Assembly: GCF_000196495.1 (NCBI RefSeq)
Contig: NC_011312.1
Coordinates: 992,001-1,056,000 of the forward strand
Reading direction: 5' to 3'
DNA: 64,000 bases
From: Aliivibrio salmonicida LFI1238
Lineage (GTDB): Bacteria; Pseudomonadota; Gammaproteobacteria; Enterobacterales; Vibrionaceae
Shown here: positions 1 through 9,546 of the stretch, piece after piece
Position numbering within the stretch: the stretch's first letter is position 1
Layout: each line of letters opens with the position of its first letter
The notes under the pieces: model-generated
The model's input: the letters and a program-made list of their open reading frames with translations, nothing else
The model's database searches: none
Told to the model about the DNA's origin: nothing
Translations under genes and position numbers: made by a program

Positions 1-13
1 CTATAAATCGCCA

Positions 14-43
14 CTAATTGTTATGTTATAACATAACAATTAG
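14..43. repeat. Perfect 30-bp palindrome upstream of trmO
   Basis: Two 15-base arms, the first reading CTAATTGTTATGTTA, are exact reverse complements with no spacer. The palindrome lies about 90 bases before trmO. It is AT-only apart from a few G/C bases and has no following T-run, so an operator-like site fits better than an intrinsic terminator. The gene to the left is outside the window, so the site could belong to it. No regulator is assigned. Confidence 0.6.
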
Positions 44-133
44 CAATTGCGAACTATTATCATATAAAGTAAAAAAGTGACGATTCATTAGTTATGATAA
101 AATTCATCCATATTCACCGTTGAGCTTACATAA

Positions 134-832
134 ATGACTTATCACATCGATCCTGTTGGTTTTATTCAATCGCCTTATAAAGAAAAGTTTGCGGTTCCTC
201 GTCAACCTCGTTTAGTACCTAGCGCGACATCTCGCCTAAAATTGGTGGGAGATGCAAATTCACCAGAAGCGGTTCGTGGGATTGAACAGTTTTCTCATTT
301 ATGGTTATTATTCTTATTTGACCAAAATCTAGAAGCAGGCTGGAGACCCACAGTTCGCCCACCACGTTTAGGCGGAAACGAACGCATTGGAGTTTTTGCT
401 TCACGAGCGACCTTTCGTCCCAATGGTATTGGTATGTCAGCCGTCGAATTAAAAGGCGTTATTCAAGAAGGTAATCAAACGTATTTAGAATTAGGCAGCG
501 TTGATTTGGTAGATAGCACACCGATTATCGACATAAAACCCTACATCCCTTATTCCGATTCAATCCCTACTGCATTGGGGGGATTTGCAGAAAAAGAACC
601 CGATGTTCTCAACGTGTACTTATCGATTGAGGCGCAAAAATCACTCGCATCACACCCTCAAAAATCACACATTGAAGCCGTGATAAAAGAAGTTCTTGGA
701 CAAGATCCCCGCCCAGCCTATAAAAAAGGCAAAGTGGATACTAAGGAATATGCGGTAAATTTGTTTGATTTGAACGTGAAATTCACCGTTGACAGCAATT
801 CCATCACGGTAACTGCAATTGATCGCTTTTGA
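134..832 (+). CDS. trmO: tRNA (N6-threonylcarbamoyladenosine(37)-N6)-methyltransferase TrmO
   Basis: This gene encodes a 232-residue protein of the TsaA/YaeB (TrmO) family, about the length of the E. coli protein (235). TrmO uses S-adenosylmethionine to methylate t6A37 in ANN-decoding tRNAs. The family signature RPRLGGNERIGVFASRATFR followed by PNGIG is present at about residues 76-101, inside an N-terminal beta-barrel domain. The gene sits directly upstream of proS in the same orientation, as in E. coli (yaeB-proS), which supports the assignment. The ribosome binding site before the ATG is weak. Family assignment is firm; the exact tRNA substrates are inferred from the family. Confidence 0.92.
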   Translation: MTYHIDPVGFIQSPYKEKFAVPRQPRLVPSATSRLKLVGDANSPEAVRGIEQFSHLWLLFLFDQNLEAGWRPTVRPPRLGGNERIGVFASRATFRPNGIGMSAVELKGVIQEGNQTYLELGSVDLVDSTPIIDIKPYIPYSDSIPTALGGFAEKEPDVLNVYLSIEAQKSLASHPQKSHIEAVIKEVLGQDPRPAYKKGKVDTKEYAVNLFDLNVKFTVDSNSITVTAIDRF

Positions 833-978
833 GATCGCTTTTAGGCTGATATCATGGAGGGCTTAATTTTAGGTTTGAGCCCATTCTTAAAGAACATACT
901 CTTACTAAAATTGAACTCTCGGTTTAACTGTTTAAATCGAGCTATTCCAATATTCATAACTAACAAATGGATGAAAAC

Positions 979-2694
979 ATGCGCACTAGCAAATACCTTC
1001 TTTCAACACTGAAGGAGACTCCAAACGACGCAGAAGTAGTGAGCCACCAGCTCATGCTACGTGCAGGTATGATCCGTCGTCTAGCTTCAGGTTTATATAC
1101 TTGGCTACCGACTGGTCTACGTGTATTGCGTAAAGTCGAAAATATCGTTCGTCAAGAGATCGACAATGCAGGTGCAATCGAAACGTTGATGCCCGTAGTT
1201 CAGCCGTTTGAGCTTTGGGAAGAAACAGGCCGTTCTGAAGAGATGGGGCCTGAACTGCTTCGTTTTACTGACCGTCATGCTCGTCCATTTGTACTTAGCC
1301 CAACGGCTGAAGAAGTTATCACTAGCCTTGTGCGTAACGAAGTGAACTCTTACAAGCAACTTCCGCTAAACCTATACCAAATCCAAACTAAATTCCGTGA
1401 TGAACGTCGTCCACGCTTTGGTGTAATGCGTGCACGTGAATTCTGCATGATGGATGCGTACAGCTTCGATATCGATAAAGAAGGCCTACAAAAGTCTTAC
1501 GATGCGATGCACGATGCTTACTGCAGAGCATTCGACCGTATGGGTCTTGAGTACCGTCCAGTATTGGCTGACTCAGGCGCTATCGGCGGCAGTGGTTCTC
1601 AAGAGTTCCACGTACTTGCAGAAAGCGGCGAAGATTTAATCGCATTCTCAACAGAATCTGATTACGCTGCAAACATCGAAAAAGCAGAAGCACTAGCACC
1701 GACAACTGAACGTGCTGCTCCTACTCAAGAGATGACAACGGTTGATACACCAAATGCAAAAACAATTGCAGAATTGGTTGAGCAACACGGTATCGCAATT
1801 GAAAAAACAGTGAAAACATTATTTGTTAAAGCATCTGATGAAGTTGATGCTGATATCATTGCACTTATCATCCGTGGTGATCACGAGCTTAACGAAGTTA
1901 AAGCTGAAAACCTTCCACACGTTTTATCTCCACTAGAGATGGCTGACGAAGCACAACTTCGTGATCTAATCGGTGCTGGTGCTGGTTCTCTTGGTCCTGT
2001 AGGCCTAGAACTGCCATTCATCGTTGACCGCTCTGTTGCGGTAATGAGTGATTTTAGTACAGGCGCAAACATCGATGGTAAACACTTCTTTGGTGTGAAC
2101 TGGGATCGTGATGTACAGCTTGGTCAAATTGAAGATTTACGCAGCGTAGTTGAAGGTGACCTAAGCCCATGTGGCCAAGGTACTCTACAACTGAAACGCG
2201 GTATCGAAGTCGGTCACATCTTCCAATTAGGTACAGCCTACTCAGAAGCAATGAACTGTGGCGTACTTGATGCTAACGGTAAAAACTCTATCCTTGAGAT
2301 GGGTTGTTACGGTATCGGTGTTTCACGTGTTGTTGCATCAGCTATCGAGCAAAACAATGACGAATACGGCATTGTATGGCCAGAAGCGCTTGCACCATTT
2401 ACGGTTGCTATCGTTCCAATGAACATGTACAAATCTGATCGCGTTAAAGAAGCGGCAGAAAAACTGTATGCAGAATTAACAGCGATGGGTATCGACGTTC
2501 TATTTGATGATCGTAAAGAGCGCCCAGGTGTTATGTTCAAGGATATCGAGCTTATCGGTATTCCACATACCGTTGTGATCGGCGATCGTAGCATGGACGA
2601 AGGTAACTTTGAGTATAAGAACCGTCGTGCAAACAGCAAAGAAGTAATCGAAATTGCAAACATCGTTGAGCACATTAAAGCACAACTAAGCTAA
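979..2694 (+). CDS. proS: Prolyl-tRNA synthetase, bacterial type with editing insertion
   Basis: This class II aminoacyl-tRNA synthetase charges tRNA-Pro with proline. The protein starts [19 protein letters not shown], matching the conserved N-terminus of bacterial ProS. I therefore chose the ATG at 979, which follows a GGAT-containing Shine-Dalgarno, over the in-frame ATG at 967. At 571 residues it is standard length. Motif 2 ([17 protein letters not shown]) is near residues 140-156, a YbaK-like editing (INS) insertion spans about 225-405, motif 3 ([12 protein letters not shown]) is near 445, and a C-terminal anticodon-binding domain follows. Synonymous codon choice looks strongly biased, as expected of a highly expressed gene. 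A clear terminator follows. Confidence 0.98.
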   Translation: MRTSKYLLSTLKETPNDAEVVSHQLMLRAGMIRRLASGLYTWLPTGLRVLRKVENIVRQEIDNAGAIETLMPVVQPFELWEETGRSEEMGPELLRFTDRHARPFVLSPTAEEVITSLVRNEVNSYKQLPLNLYQIQTKFRDERRPRFGVMRAREFCMMDAYSFDIDKEGLQKSYDAMHDAYCRAFDRMGLEYRPVLADSGAIGGSGSQEFHVLAESGEDLIAFSTESDYAANIEKAEALAPTTERAAPTQEMTTVDTPNAKTIAELVEQHGIAIEKTVKTLFVKASDEVDADIIALIIRGDHELNEVKAENLPHVLSPLEMADEAQLRDLIGAGAGSLGPVGLELPFIVDRSVAVMSDFSTGANIDGKHFFGVNWDRDVQLGQIEDLRSVVEGDLSPCGQGTLQLKRGIEVGHIFQLGTAYSEAMNCGVLDANGKNSILEMGCYGIGVSRVVASAIEQNNDEYGIVWPEALAPFTVAIVPMNMYKSDRVKEAAEKLYAELTAMGIDVLFDDRKERPGVMFKDIELIGIPHTVVIGDRSMDEGNFEYKNRRANSKEVIEIANIVEHIKAQLS

Positions 2695-2713
2695 TTCGAC
2701 ACTTCATCAAACA

Positions 2714-2746
2714 CAAAAAGCTAAGTCGTATGACTTAGCTTTTTTT
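2714..2746 (+). terminator. Rho-independent terminator of proS
   Basis: A 9-bp stem (AGCTAAGTC / GACTTAGCT) with a 4-base loop is flanked by an A-run on the left and a T-run on the right. It ends the proS transcript and, being A/T-flanked on both sides, could also serve nanQ from the opposite strand. Confidence 0.85.
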
Positions 2747-2765
2747 ATGCATTAAATCAGATAAA

Positions 2766-3236
2766 TTAACTGAGTAAGCTGCGATGTACCTTAATGACTA
2801 TTTTTTTAATTGGCATCGATTGTTCTACTAAACAGCCCGGTTTATGCGGTTCTTCAGGAAAGAAAATCGCAAACATCTTTGGGTGCATAATCACTTCACT
2901 ACACTGATGCATGCTCTCTACTAAATAAAAATCGTTCTCTTCATCGTACGCTTTAGCTATTGGGTTTACTTCATTTTCCAACGAATATTGAATTCGTTCT
3001 TCCCCATGAATTAAGCATTGAACATCAATATATTCTTTATGCACCTCCGCTTGTTTGTCATTCGCAAACCCCGTATCAAACTCCATCACATTAGCAAAAA
3101 TACGCTCACCATCAATGATGTGTTTTCCCGTTGTTAATCGCGCTAAATCCGTCTCATTTAAATACGTTAAACATTGTTGAATAACTGGCGGTAAATACTG
3201 ATTTGTTACTTGATGTTCAATATGACCATAAATCAT
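2766..3236 (-). CDS. nanQ: NanQ-type N-acetylneuraminate anomerase (YhcH/YjgK/YiaL family)
   Basis: This 156-residue cupin-fold protein belongs to the YhcH/YjgK/YiaL (DUF386) family. The conserved segment E-V-H-K-E-Y-I-D-V-Q lies near residue 62, followed by a histidine/glutamate-rich C-terminal half (HPKMFAIFFPEEPHKPG). Family members include NanQ, which speeds interconversion of sialic acid anomers and lies in sialate operons. Here it is the last gene after the sialate symporter on the minus strand and is close to nanR and nanA, so the NanQ role is the natural reading. The biochemical activity is inferred from context. With the upstream symporter interrupted by IS66, its expression may depend on a new or internal promoter. 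Confidence 0.82.
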   Translation of the reverse strand: MIYGHIEHQVTNQYLPPVIQQCLTYLNETDLARLTTGKHIIDGERIFANVMEFDTGFANDKQAEVHKEYIDVQCLIHGEERIQYSLENEVNPIAKAYDEENDFYLVESMHQCSEVIMHPKMFAIFFPEEPHKPGCLVEQSMPIKKIVIKVHRSLLS

Positions 3237-3292
3237 AAACAGTCCTTAGAAGAGCCTCTACAATAAAATAAAGGCTCAGATAAATAATAAAA

Positions 3293-4788
3293 TTACGCTT
3301 TAGCGGCTTGTGTTGATTTCTTTTCTTTTACTGCACTTAACTCATCAATTTCATCTGAGTTTAAGTCATTTTTGAAAAGAGGCGCGGTGAAATAGCCCAC
3401 AATCACGACTACCAACGTCCCGATAACACCATAGAAGAAGAAGTTTAAATCGGTTGCTGAACGGACCCACAGTACCGTAACAATACTTGCAATGACGCCT
3501 AATAAAGCACTGTTCGCATTTGCTCTACGGAAAAAGATGCCAAGCATAAAGAGTCCCGTCATAGGCCCCCCCATTAAACCAAGTAAACTATTAAAGGCAT
3601 CCCATATTTCACTTTCATTCGACATAATTAAGTACGTTGACGCAATTACCCCTAAGATCCCCGCAATAACCGTTAAAATCCGACCTACTTTTAGTTTTTG
3701 CTCTGAGGTCGGGTTATTACTGAGTTTTTCATAAATATCAGAAGTAAAACACGCCGCAATACTGTTTAAGCTGCTTGAGATACTTGATTGTGATGCGGCG
3801 AAAATAGCGGCAATAATTAAACCCGCAATACCAACCGGCATTTGAGAAATAATATAGAAAGGTAAGATCCCCCCGGTATTAAAATCCGCAGGAAGCAACT
3901 CAGGATTTTGAGTGTAATAAGCAAATAACGCACTCCCCACAGCAAAGAAGAAGACAGGAACACACGCCACTAACTTGGCATTCGTAATCAATGCTTTCTT
4001 CGTTTCTTCAATATTCTCTGTCACGATATAACGTTGAACCACATCTTGGCTTGCCGTAAACTGTTGTAAAGAAGCAAAGAAGAACCCAATCATTAATACA
4101 GGGATTGTGCTCTCTGTCCAACTCCAACTAAATTGTTCCGCGGGAAAATATTTATTCGCTTGATTTGACATGCTGAACACTTCAACAATACCGCCATCAA
4201 CATTAAAACAAACCACCACAAAGATAAAAATAGCCGCAACAGATAACATTATGCCTTGAATTACATCAGTCCAAATGACCCCTTCAATGCCCCCTAAAAA
4301 CGTATAAATAATACAAAGAACACCAATTAAAAACACAATCATCAACGGGCTAATATCAATAAATGGCATTAGCGCTAATGCGGTTAGATAAGTAACGATT
4401 GCTATTCGCCCAATATGAAAAAGCATAAAAGAAATACTGCCAAATAAGCGCATCTTCACATCAAAACGTCTTTCTAAGTATTCGTATACAGAGGTTAAAT
4501 TTAATTTACGAAAGAAAGGGATGTAAAACCAAAAAACGATAGGAAGAATAGCAATAGCAACGTATTGCCCTATTAAGAATGTCCAATCACTGGTGTATGC
4601 TTTTGCTGGAATAGACATAAACGTTATCGAACTGAGGGTTGTTGCAAAAACACTGAATCCTGCGGCCCAACCGGGGATACGCCCCCCAGCTTTAAAGTAG
4701 TCATCCGCTGACTTTTGGCGACGAGCAAAATAGACACCCACCCCCATAATCGCCCCAAGATAAACAAAGAGCGCGATGTAGTTTAGTG
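3293..4788 (-). pseudogene. siaT: SSS-family sialic acid:Na+ symporter, 5' end removed by IS66
   Basis: The sequence encodes a sodium:solute symporter very like characterised SSS-family sialate transporters (segments such as ATTLSSITFMSIPAKAYTSDW-like, GGIEGVIWTDV, FTASQDVVQRYIV, ISSSLNSIAACF). An open frame continues upstream of the internal ATG at 4747 (LNYIALFVYLGAI before MGVGVYF) until it meets the IS66 terminus at 4789. The native start codon and roughly the first 8-10 residues are missing. Starting at 4747 would also delete most of the first transmembrane helix. The promoter is lost too, unless IS66 supplies one. The rest of the reading frame (484 codons) is open. I infer loss of transport function, though translation of a shortened protein is possible. 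Confidence 0.85.
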
Positions 4789-4869
4789 GTAAGCGTGCGG
4801 GGAACTACACCTAACAAATAAAATTCATTATGCGTATCTTACGATCTTTCATTTAACGAGAACGTAATT

Positions 4870-5184
4870 ATGCAAAAAGATAAAAAGAGAACACCAGAGC
4901 AATGGCACGCTCTATTTGAATCTCAGCAATCTAGCAAGCTTAGTGCCGCTGAATTTTGTAGTAACCATAATATTCTGCCAAAGACATTTAGTGCACGTAA
5001 AGCACGATGGAAACAAAAGATTAACGCTTCTACTTTCTTGAAAGTAGAAGCGTTAACATCAACTATCATCGCCACTCCACAATTACCAGATATTCAACTT
5101 TCTATCGGAAAATTGCGATTAACATTGCCAGCTAATACTGAACCTCACTGGATAGGACTCTTATTAAAAGGGTATCAATCATGA
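4870..5184 (+). CDS. tnpA: IS66 accessory protein TnpA
   Basis: The 104-residue protein is the first IS66 open reading frame. It contains a short helix-turn-helix-like N-terminus (TPEQWHALFESQQSSKLSAAEFC) of the IS66 TnpA type. Its stop overlaps the tnpB start by 4 bases (ATGA), indicating translational coupling. It differs from copy 2 by one residue (Ser37 here, Arg37 there). It is an accessory DNA-binding protein in IS66 transposition by family knowledge. Confidence 0.9.
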   Translation: MQKDKKRTPEQWHALFESQQSSKLSAAEFCSNHNILPKTFSARKARWKQKINASTFLKVEALTSTIIATPQLPDIQLSIGKLRLTLPANTEPHWIGLLLKGYQS

Positions 5185-5528
5185 ATGTATTTACTGATGT
5201 TTCCACCATTTATCTTCATCGTGATTTTGTCGATTTTCGCAAGGCCATTAATGGCCTTGTCGTGATTGTTGAGCAAGAAATGCAACTATCACCGTTTAGT
5301 GATGCTCTATTTATATTTTGCAATAAGCCTCGTGATAAACTCAAAATATTGTATTGGGATAAAACAGGATTCGCTTTATGGTACAAGCGATTAGATGAAG
5401 ACCGCTTCAAATGGCCACGAAATATAAATAACGATACGTTAGCATTATCAGAGCAGCAACTGACACTGCTATTACAAGGTTTTGATATCTTAGGACATCA
5501 ACCGGTACATTATCAAACAACCCTTTAA
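5181..5528 (+). CDS. tnpB: IS66 accessory protein TnpB (Orf2 family)
   Basis: The 115-residue protein matches the IS66 Orf2/TnpB family: IYLHRDFVDFRKAINGL near the N-terminus and KLKILYWDKTGFALWYKRL in the middle. It overlaps tnpA by 4 bases. The protein is identical in the two window copies. TnpB is required with TnpA for full IS66 transposition in studied members. Confidence 0.92.
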   Translation: MNVFTDVSTIYLHRDFVDFRKAINGLVVIVEQEMQLSPFSDALFIFCNKPRDKLKILYWDKTGFALWYKRLDEDRFKWPRNINNDTLALSEQQLTLLLQGFDILGHQPVHYQTTL

Positions 5529-5599
5529 ATAGTTGATTCTCAGTCAAGAATAGGAGGCAACCGATTGATTACCTGTATTATCGTTATATAGTCATCTAC

Positions 5600-7052
5600 A
5601 TGACTGATAAAATAAAACCACTTCCTGATACCATTGACGAGCTGAAAGCACTTGTGCTTCAGCTTGAAAATAAATATAACCGTCTTCTAGAGCAATTTCG
5701 ACTGGCTCAACATCAGCGCTTTGGTAAAAGCAGTGAATCTGACTCGACTCAATTTGATTTATTCAATGAAACAGAAGAAGAAATCATCATTGAAAATGAT
5801 GACACACAAACGATTACCTGAAGACTTACCGCGTACTGTTATTATCCACGACATAAAAGATAAAACTTGTAAGTGTTGCGGTCTAGAGATGCATGCGATG
5901 GGTAAAGACATCAGTGAAAAGTTGGAATTTGTACCAGCTAAAGTGGAAGTTATTCAACATGTTCGTCCTAAATATGCTTGCCGAAATTGTGAAAAAAACA
6001 ATACTTCAGTAGACATTAAACAAGCCCCAATGCCAGCGTCACCAATCCCTAAAGGGATTGCGACCGCAAGTTTACTTGCTCAAATTATTACGGCTAAATT
6101 TCAATACAGTCTTCCACTTTATCGTCAAGAAACGTTATTTCAGCAATGGGGTATCATTATTGGACGGCGAACGATGGCGGATTGGTTAATAAAATGCTCG
6201 GTACTATTTACCCCTCTTAATAACGAGTTACATCGTATTTTGCTTGAACAACCCACTCTGCATTGTGATGAAACAACGGTAAATGTGTTGGATGTTGAAA
6301 AAGCAAAATGTTATATGTGGGTCTACTGCTCTGGCTATGATTCTCCAGGCTCTGGTGTTTTGCCTGGAATTGTACTTTATGATTATCAATCTAGCAGGCA
6401 TGGCTACCATCCAGTTAACTTTTTAAAAGGTTATAACGGGTATTTACATACCGATGGTTACCAAGGTTATGAACAAACTGAAGCGATTTTAGTTGGCTGT
6501 TGGGCACACGCACGTCGACGATTTATTGAGGCTCAACGTGTTCAAGTAAAAGGGAAAACAGGGAGTGCAGATTGGGTATTGAGTAAAATCCAAAAGCTAT
6601 ACCGGATCGAATCGTTATTAAAAGAGGCTTCCCCTGAAGCCAAGTATGTTGCTAGGCAGACAGAAGCCCGCGATTTACTTAAAGAGCTCCGTGATTGGCT
6701 TGATAGCGCAGTTAGTCGAGTATCACCTAAAACAAAATTAGGTGAGGCGATTAGCTATACATTAAATCAATGGGATAAATTAGTTCGTTATATTGATGAT
6801 GGATTGTTATCTATTGATAACAATCGAGCAGAGCGAGCGGTTAAACCGTTTGTTATCGGCCGGAAAAACTGGTTATTTTCGGGTTCAACGGCTGGTGCAG
6901 ATTCAAGTGCAATGCTTTACAGCATTGTAGAAACAGCAAAGGCAAACGGATTAATCCCTTACGATTATATTAGGTATTGTCTAGATCGTTTATGTGTTGG
7001 ATCGCCAGATATCGATTCACTTTTACCTTGGAATGTAAAAGACAAGGTGTAG
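5600..7052 (+). pseudogene. tnpC: IS66 transposase TnpC, frameshifted by a 35-bp deletion
   Basis: This is the DDE transposase of the element. The frame opened at 5600 ends at 5821. The rest continues in another frame to 7052 and contains the zinc-finger-like CKCCGLEM, the catalytic core (HCDETTVNV, HTDGYQGYE) and the conserved NNRAERAVKPFVIGRKNWLF. Alignment with copy 2 shows that 35 bases between two TTACCT hexamers are missing near 5818. This looks like slipped-strand deletion. Adding 35 bases restores a 495-residue TnpC. Copy 1 therefore should not make full transposase. Confidence 0.92.
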
Positions 7053-7093
7053 TTCCCCGCACGCTTACGGTAAATTAGCTTATCAACGATAAT

Positions 7094-7127
7094 AAAACCG
7101 CGAGCAGAGATCCTACTCGCGGTTTCT
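7094..7127 (-). terminator. Rho-independent terminator after nanR
   Basis: The inverted repeat AAACCGCGAG / CTCGCGGTTT encloses an 11-base loop just beyond the nanR stop. Read on the minus strand it is followed by T-rich sequence. It lies between the IS66 right end and nanR, so it limits read-through in either direction. Confidence 0.75.
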
Positions 7128-7131
7128 TTTA

Positions 7132-8010
7132 TTAGGATTTATGACACAACGCTTCCGTTGTCTTCAATTTATTGGCTTTTGCACCATTGATGTCTCGTTT
7201 CACTAATAAGGTATAAATTAAATCCAATACAAATAACTGTGAAATTTTCGTACCAATAGAATCACCTTGTAATTGGCCTTGTCTATTGCCATTAACCAAC
7301 ACGTAATCAGAATACTTAGTAATATCAGAGCGTGGGTTATGGGTTATCGCAATCGTCGTAGCCCCGTTATCTTTGGCTAAACGCAACGCTTTAGTCGTTT
7401 CGACTGAACACCCAGAATGGCTAATACCCACAGCAAAATCGCCAGGTTGCATTAGCGATGACTTTACATACATAAAATGATTATTGGTAAATGCATCTAC
7501 ATTTAGACCAATTCGCATAAACTTATGCTTTGCGCTTTCTGCCGTTAATCCAGAAGAACCAACCCCAAAAAAATAAATCGCTTTCGCATCTTTTAATGCT
7601 TCTGCTACCAACTCCAAAGACTGAAAATTAAGTAAGTTCATGGTCTCTGACAATACACTTTCAATCGTAGCTTGAAGTTTGTGCCCTATGACTTCCGCAT
7701 TATCTTCCGCAGTCACATCCGTATCAAAAATTTCTTTTTCGCGACCTTGAAGATTAGACACTTCAATCGCAAGTTCCATTTTAAAATCTTGGTAGCCTTT
7801 AAATCCTAAAGTACGACAAAAACGAATGATGGTCGCATCACCCGCATTAACGATCTGTGATAACTCTGCAATAGAGTGCTTGCTCACTTGTGTCGCGTTA
7901 GCCATAACATAATCAGCAATGCGTTTTGATGATGGCGTTAAGCTATTATAAAGACTGCCTATCATATCAATGATATTGCCAGCTTTGATTTGAATATGAT
8001 GGTTGGACAT
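7132..8010 (-). CDS. nanR: RpiR/MurR-family transcriptional regulator of sialic acid genes (NanR)
   Basis: This 292-residue protein has an N-terminal RpiR helix-turn-helix at about residues 15-70 (SIAELSQIVNAGDATIIRFCRTLGFKGYQDFK, shown in part) and a C-terminal SIS sugar-phosphate-binding domain (FFGVGSSGLTAESAKHKFMRIG at about 150-172; GISHSGCSVETTKALRLA near 200-220). It is divergent from nanA and adjacent to nanQ and the symporter. RpiR-type NanR proteins in vibrios repress nan genes and respond to N-acetylmannosamine 6-phosphate. Ligand and target here are inferred from context. The gene appears intact. Confidence 0.85.
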   Translation of the reverse strand: MSNHHIQIKAGNIIDMIGSLYNSLTPSSKRIADYVMANATQVSKHSIAELSQIVNAGDATIIRFCRTLGFKGYQDFKMELAIEVSNLQGREKEIFDTDVTAEDNAEVIGHKLQATIESVLSETMNLLNFQSLELVAEALKDAKAIYFFGVGSSGLTAESAKHKFMRIGLNVDAFTNNHFMYVKSSLMQPGDFAVGISHSGCSVETTKALRLAKDNGATTIAITHNPRSDITKYSDYVLVNGNRQGQLQGDSIGTKISQLFVLDLIYTLLVKRDINGAKANKLKTTEALCHKS

Positions 8011-8298
8011 TATTAAATGATCCTTGAATAAAACAACCTACTGATTTTATTTTGTCACGGCACTCCTTATTTGTGAAGTGTAACTCCGTGATTAGTTTGT
8101 ACTAACCGCCCCTAAAAACCGAAAATCAGGCGCATATAAAAATTTTATCTGAAAAATTGGGCTTACAGATCACATTTACAGCATCCCCCTCCCATTTTCA
8201 TATTGCAAAATGAAACTTTACTCCATAGTATTAGTTTAACTCCAAAGTATTTAAATTAATGAAGAATGACTTCAAAAAGATAATCTAATGAGGATGAC
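8011..8298. promoter_or_regulatory. Divergent nanR/nanA control region with a 13-bp direct repeat
   Basis: This 288-bp noncoding stretch separates divergent nanR and nanA and must contain both promoters. Two near-identical 13-mers, ACTCCATAGTATT at 8220-8232 and ACTCCAAAGTATT at 8239-8251, lie on the same helix face region 19 bp apart and 48-79 bases before nanA. They are candidates for regulator (NanR) half-sites. A strong Shine-Dalgarno (GAGGA) precedes the nanA ATG. No binding site is proven. Confidence 0.5.
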
Positions 8299-9192
8299 AT
8301 GAAAAAGTTAACAGGTTTAATTGCAGCTCCACATACTCCATTCGATAGTTCAAGTAACGTTAATTTTGAAGAGATTGATAAAATTGCCAAGCATTTAATT
8401 AATGATGGCGTAAAAGGTATTTATGTCTGTGGCACAACAGGTGAAGGCATTCATTGCAGCGTAGAAGAACGTAAAGCAATTGCTGAACGCTGGGTAAGTG
8501 CTTGTAATCATAAACTCGACATCATTGTTCACACTGGTGCGCTTAGCATTGTAGATACATTAGAACTAACTCGTCATGCCGATACGCTTGATATTTTAGC
8601 GACCTCAGCCATTGGTCCTTGTTTCTTTAAACCAGGTAGCGTGTCTGACCTAGTGGAATACTGTGCAACTATCGCGGCAGCAGCTCCATCTAAAGGTTTC
8701 TATTACTATCATTCGGGAATGTCTGGCGTAAACTTGAATATGGAAGAATTTTTAATCCAAGCCGATAAACGCATTCCTAACTTATCTGGTTTAAAATTTA
8801 ACAGCGGTGATTTATACGAATACCAACGTTGTCTTCGTGCTTGTGATGGTAAATTTGATGTACCGTTTGGTGTTGATGAGTTCCTACCCGGCGCATTAGC
8901 CGTTGGTGCAAAAAGTGCAGTAGGCAGTACTTATAACTACGCAGCACCTCACTTTAATTCTATTATTGAGGCTTTCAATAAGGGTGACCACGACGCTGTA
9001 TTTAATAAAATGACCAACGTTATTGAATTAATCCGAGTGCTGGTTGAGTTTGGTGGTGTGGCCGCAGGAAAAATCGCGATGGAACTTCACGACATTAATG
9101 CTGGTGATCCTCGTTTACCACTAATGCCGCTAAGCGCAGAGCAAAAGTTAACGGTCGTTGAAAAAATGAGAGCCGCAAATTTTCTTAAATAA
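8299..9192 (+). CDS. nanA: N-acetylneuraminate lyase
   Basis: The 297-residue protein belongs to the dihydrodipicolinate synthase/NAL aldolase family. It cleaves N-acetylneuraminate to pyruvate and N-acetylmannosamine. Visible features are the GTTGEG substrate loop near residue 48, the YYYHSG segment that carries the catalytic tyrosine, and GLKFNSGDLYEYQRC, which holds the Schiff-base lysine near residue 170. GDLY after the lysine distinguishes NAL from dihydrodipicolinate synthase. Neighbouring nanR, nanQ and the sialate symporter agree. It is preceded by GAGGA and followed by a strong terminator. The gene looks intact although the uptake gene next door is damaged. Confidence 0.93.
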   Translation: MKKLTGLIAAPHTPFDSSSNVNFEEIDKIAKHLINDGVKGIYVCGTTGEGIHCSVEERKAIAERWVSACNHKLDIIVHTGALSIVDTLELTRHADTLDILATSAIGPCFFKPGSVSDLVEYCATIAAAAPSKGFYYYHSGMSGVNLNMEEFLIQADKRIPNLSGLKFNSGDLYEYQRCLRACDGKFDVPFGVDEFLPGALAVGAKSAVGSTYNYAAPHFNSIIEAFNKGDHDAVFNKMTNVIELIRVLVEFGGVAAGKIAMELHDINAGDPRLPLMPLSAEQKLTVVEKMRAANFLK

Positions 9193-9231
9193 AGAATAAC
9201 TTAGTTAACCACACGCCTTAATTTAGCTCCT

Positions 9232-9272
9232 AAGCTGAAAAACGTTTCCCCTTACGTTTTTCAGCTTTTTTT
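9232..9272 (+). terminator. Rho-independent terminator of nanA
   Basis: A 14-bp stem (AAGCTGAAAAACGT / ACGTTTTTCAGCTT) with an 8-base loop is followed by a T-run ending near 9272. Confidence 0.88.
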
Positions 9273-9339
9273 AATCTATGTTTTCCTTATTTCTCAGTGT
9301 AAACTTCATAACAGTTATCATTTTAAGATGGAAAGTATT

Positions 9340-9546
9340 ATGAAAGTATACGATTGTTGTGACATGGTTCGTGAACTGTACTCATTAATTGGCAGTGGCG
9401 ATCAAGGTTATATTCCTCAAGCGATTAACTGTGCAGTTAAATCATTAAACGACATTGCAGCCGACGATTCTCTTCCAAAAGAAACCCGTGAAAAAGCCGC
9501 ATTTGCTGCTGCAAACTTATTAATTTCTGATTTTGAGGATGCGTAA
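9340..9546 (+). CDS. yaeP: YaeP family protein
   Basis: The 68-residue protein aligns with E. coli YaeP through [13 protein letters not shown] and the C-terminal [17 protein letters not shown]. The ATG at 9340 follows GGAAAG at good distance and gives the family's usual length, so I prefer it over the in-frame ATG at 9328. The molecular function of YaeP is not known to me. It overlaps the following small gene by one base (TAATG), so the two are cotranslated. Confidence 0.85.
   Translation: MKVYDCCDMVRELYSLIGSGDQGYIPQAINCAVKSLNDIAADDSLPKETREKAAFAAANLLISDFEDA

Larger units (their letters stand above)
4789..7068 (+). mobile_element. IS66-family insertion sequence, copy 1 (2280 bp)
   Basis: The element is bounded by perfect 24-bp terminal inverted repeats beginning GTAAGCGTGCGGGGAACTAC, with the 5'-GTAA end typical of IS66. 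It carries the usual tnpA-tnpB-tnpC set in order. Compared with copy 2 (11833-14144), copy 1 lacks 35 bp inside tnpC and is otherwise nearly identical. Restoring this gives a 2315-bp parent element. The 8 bases left (GTTTAGTG) and right (GGTAAATT) do not match, so the 8-bp target duplication usual for IS66 is absent. The element separates the symporter start from the nanR terminator. Confidence 0.95.

Noticed and set aside
219..404. Minus-strand frame inside trmO
   Set aside because: It is a shadow of the conserved trmO coding sequence with no RBS or family match.
2307..2675. 122-codon minus-strand frame inside proS
   Set aside because: It lies wholly inside the conserved 3' half of proS; its openness is explained by codon bias of the true gene.
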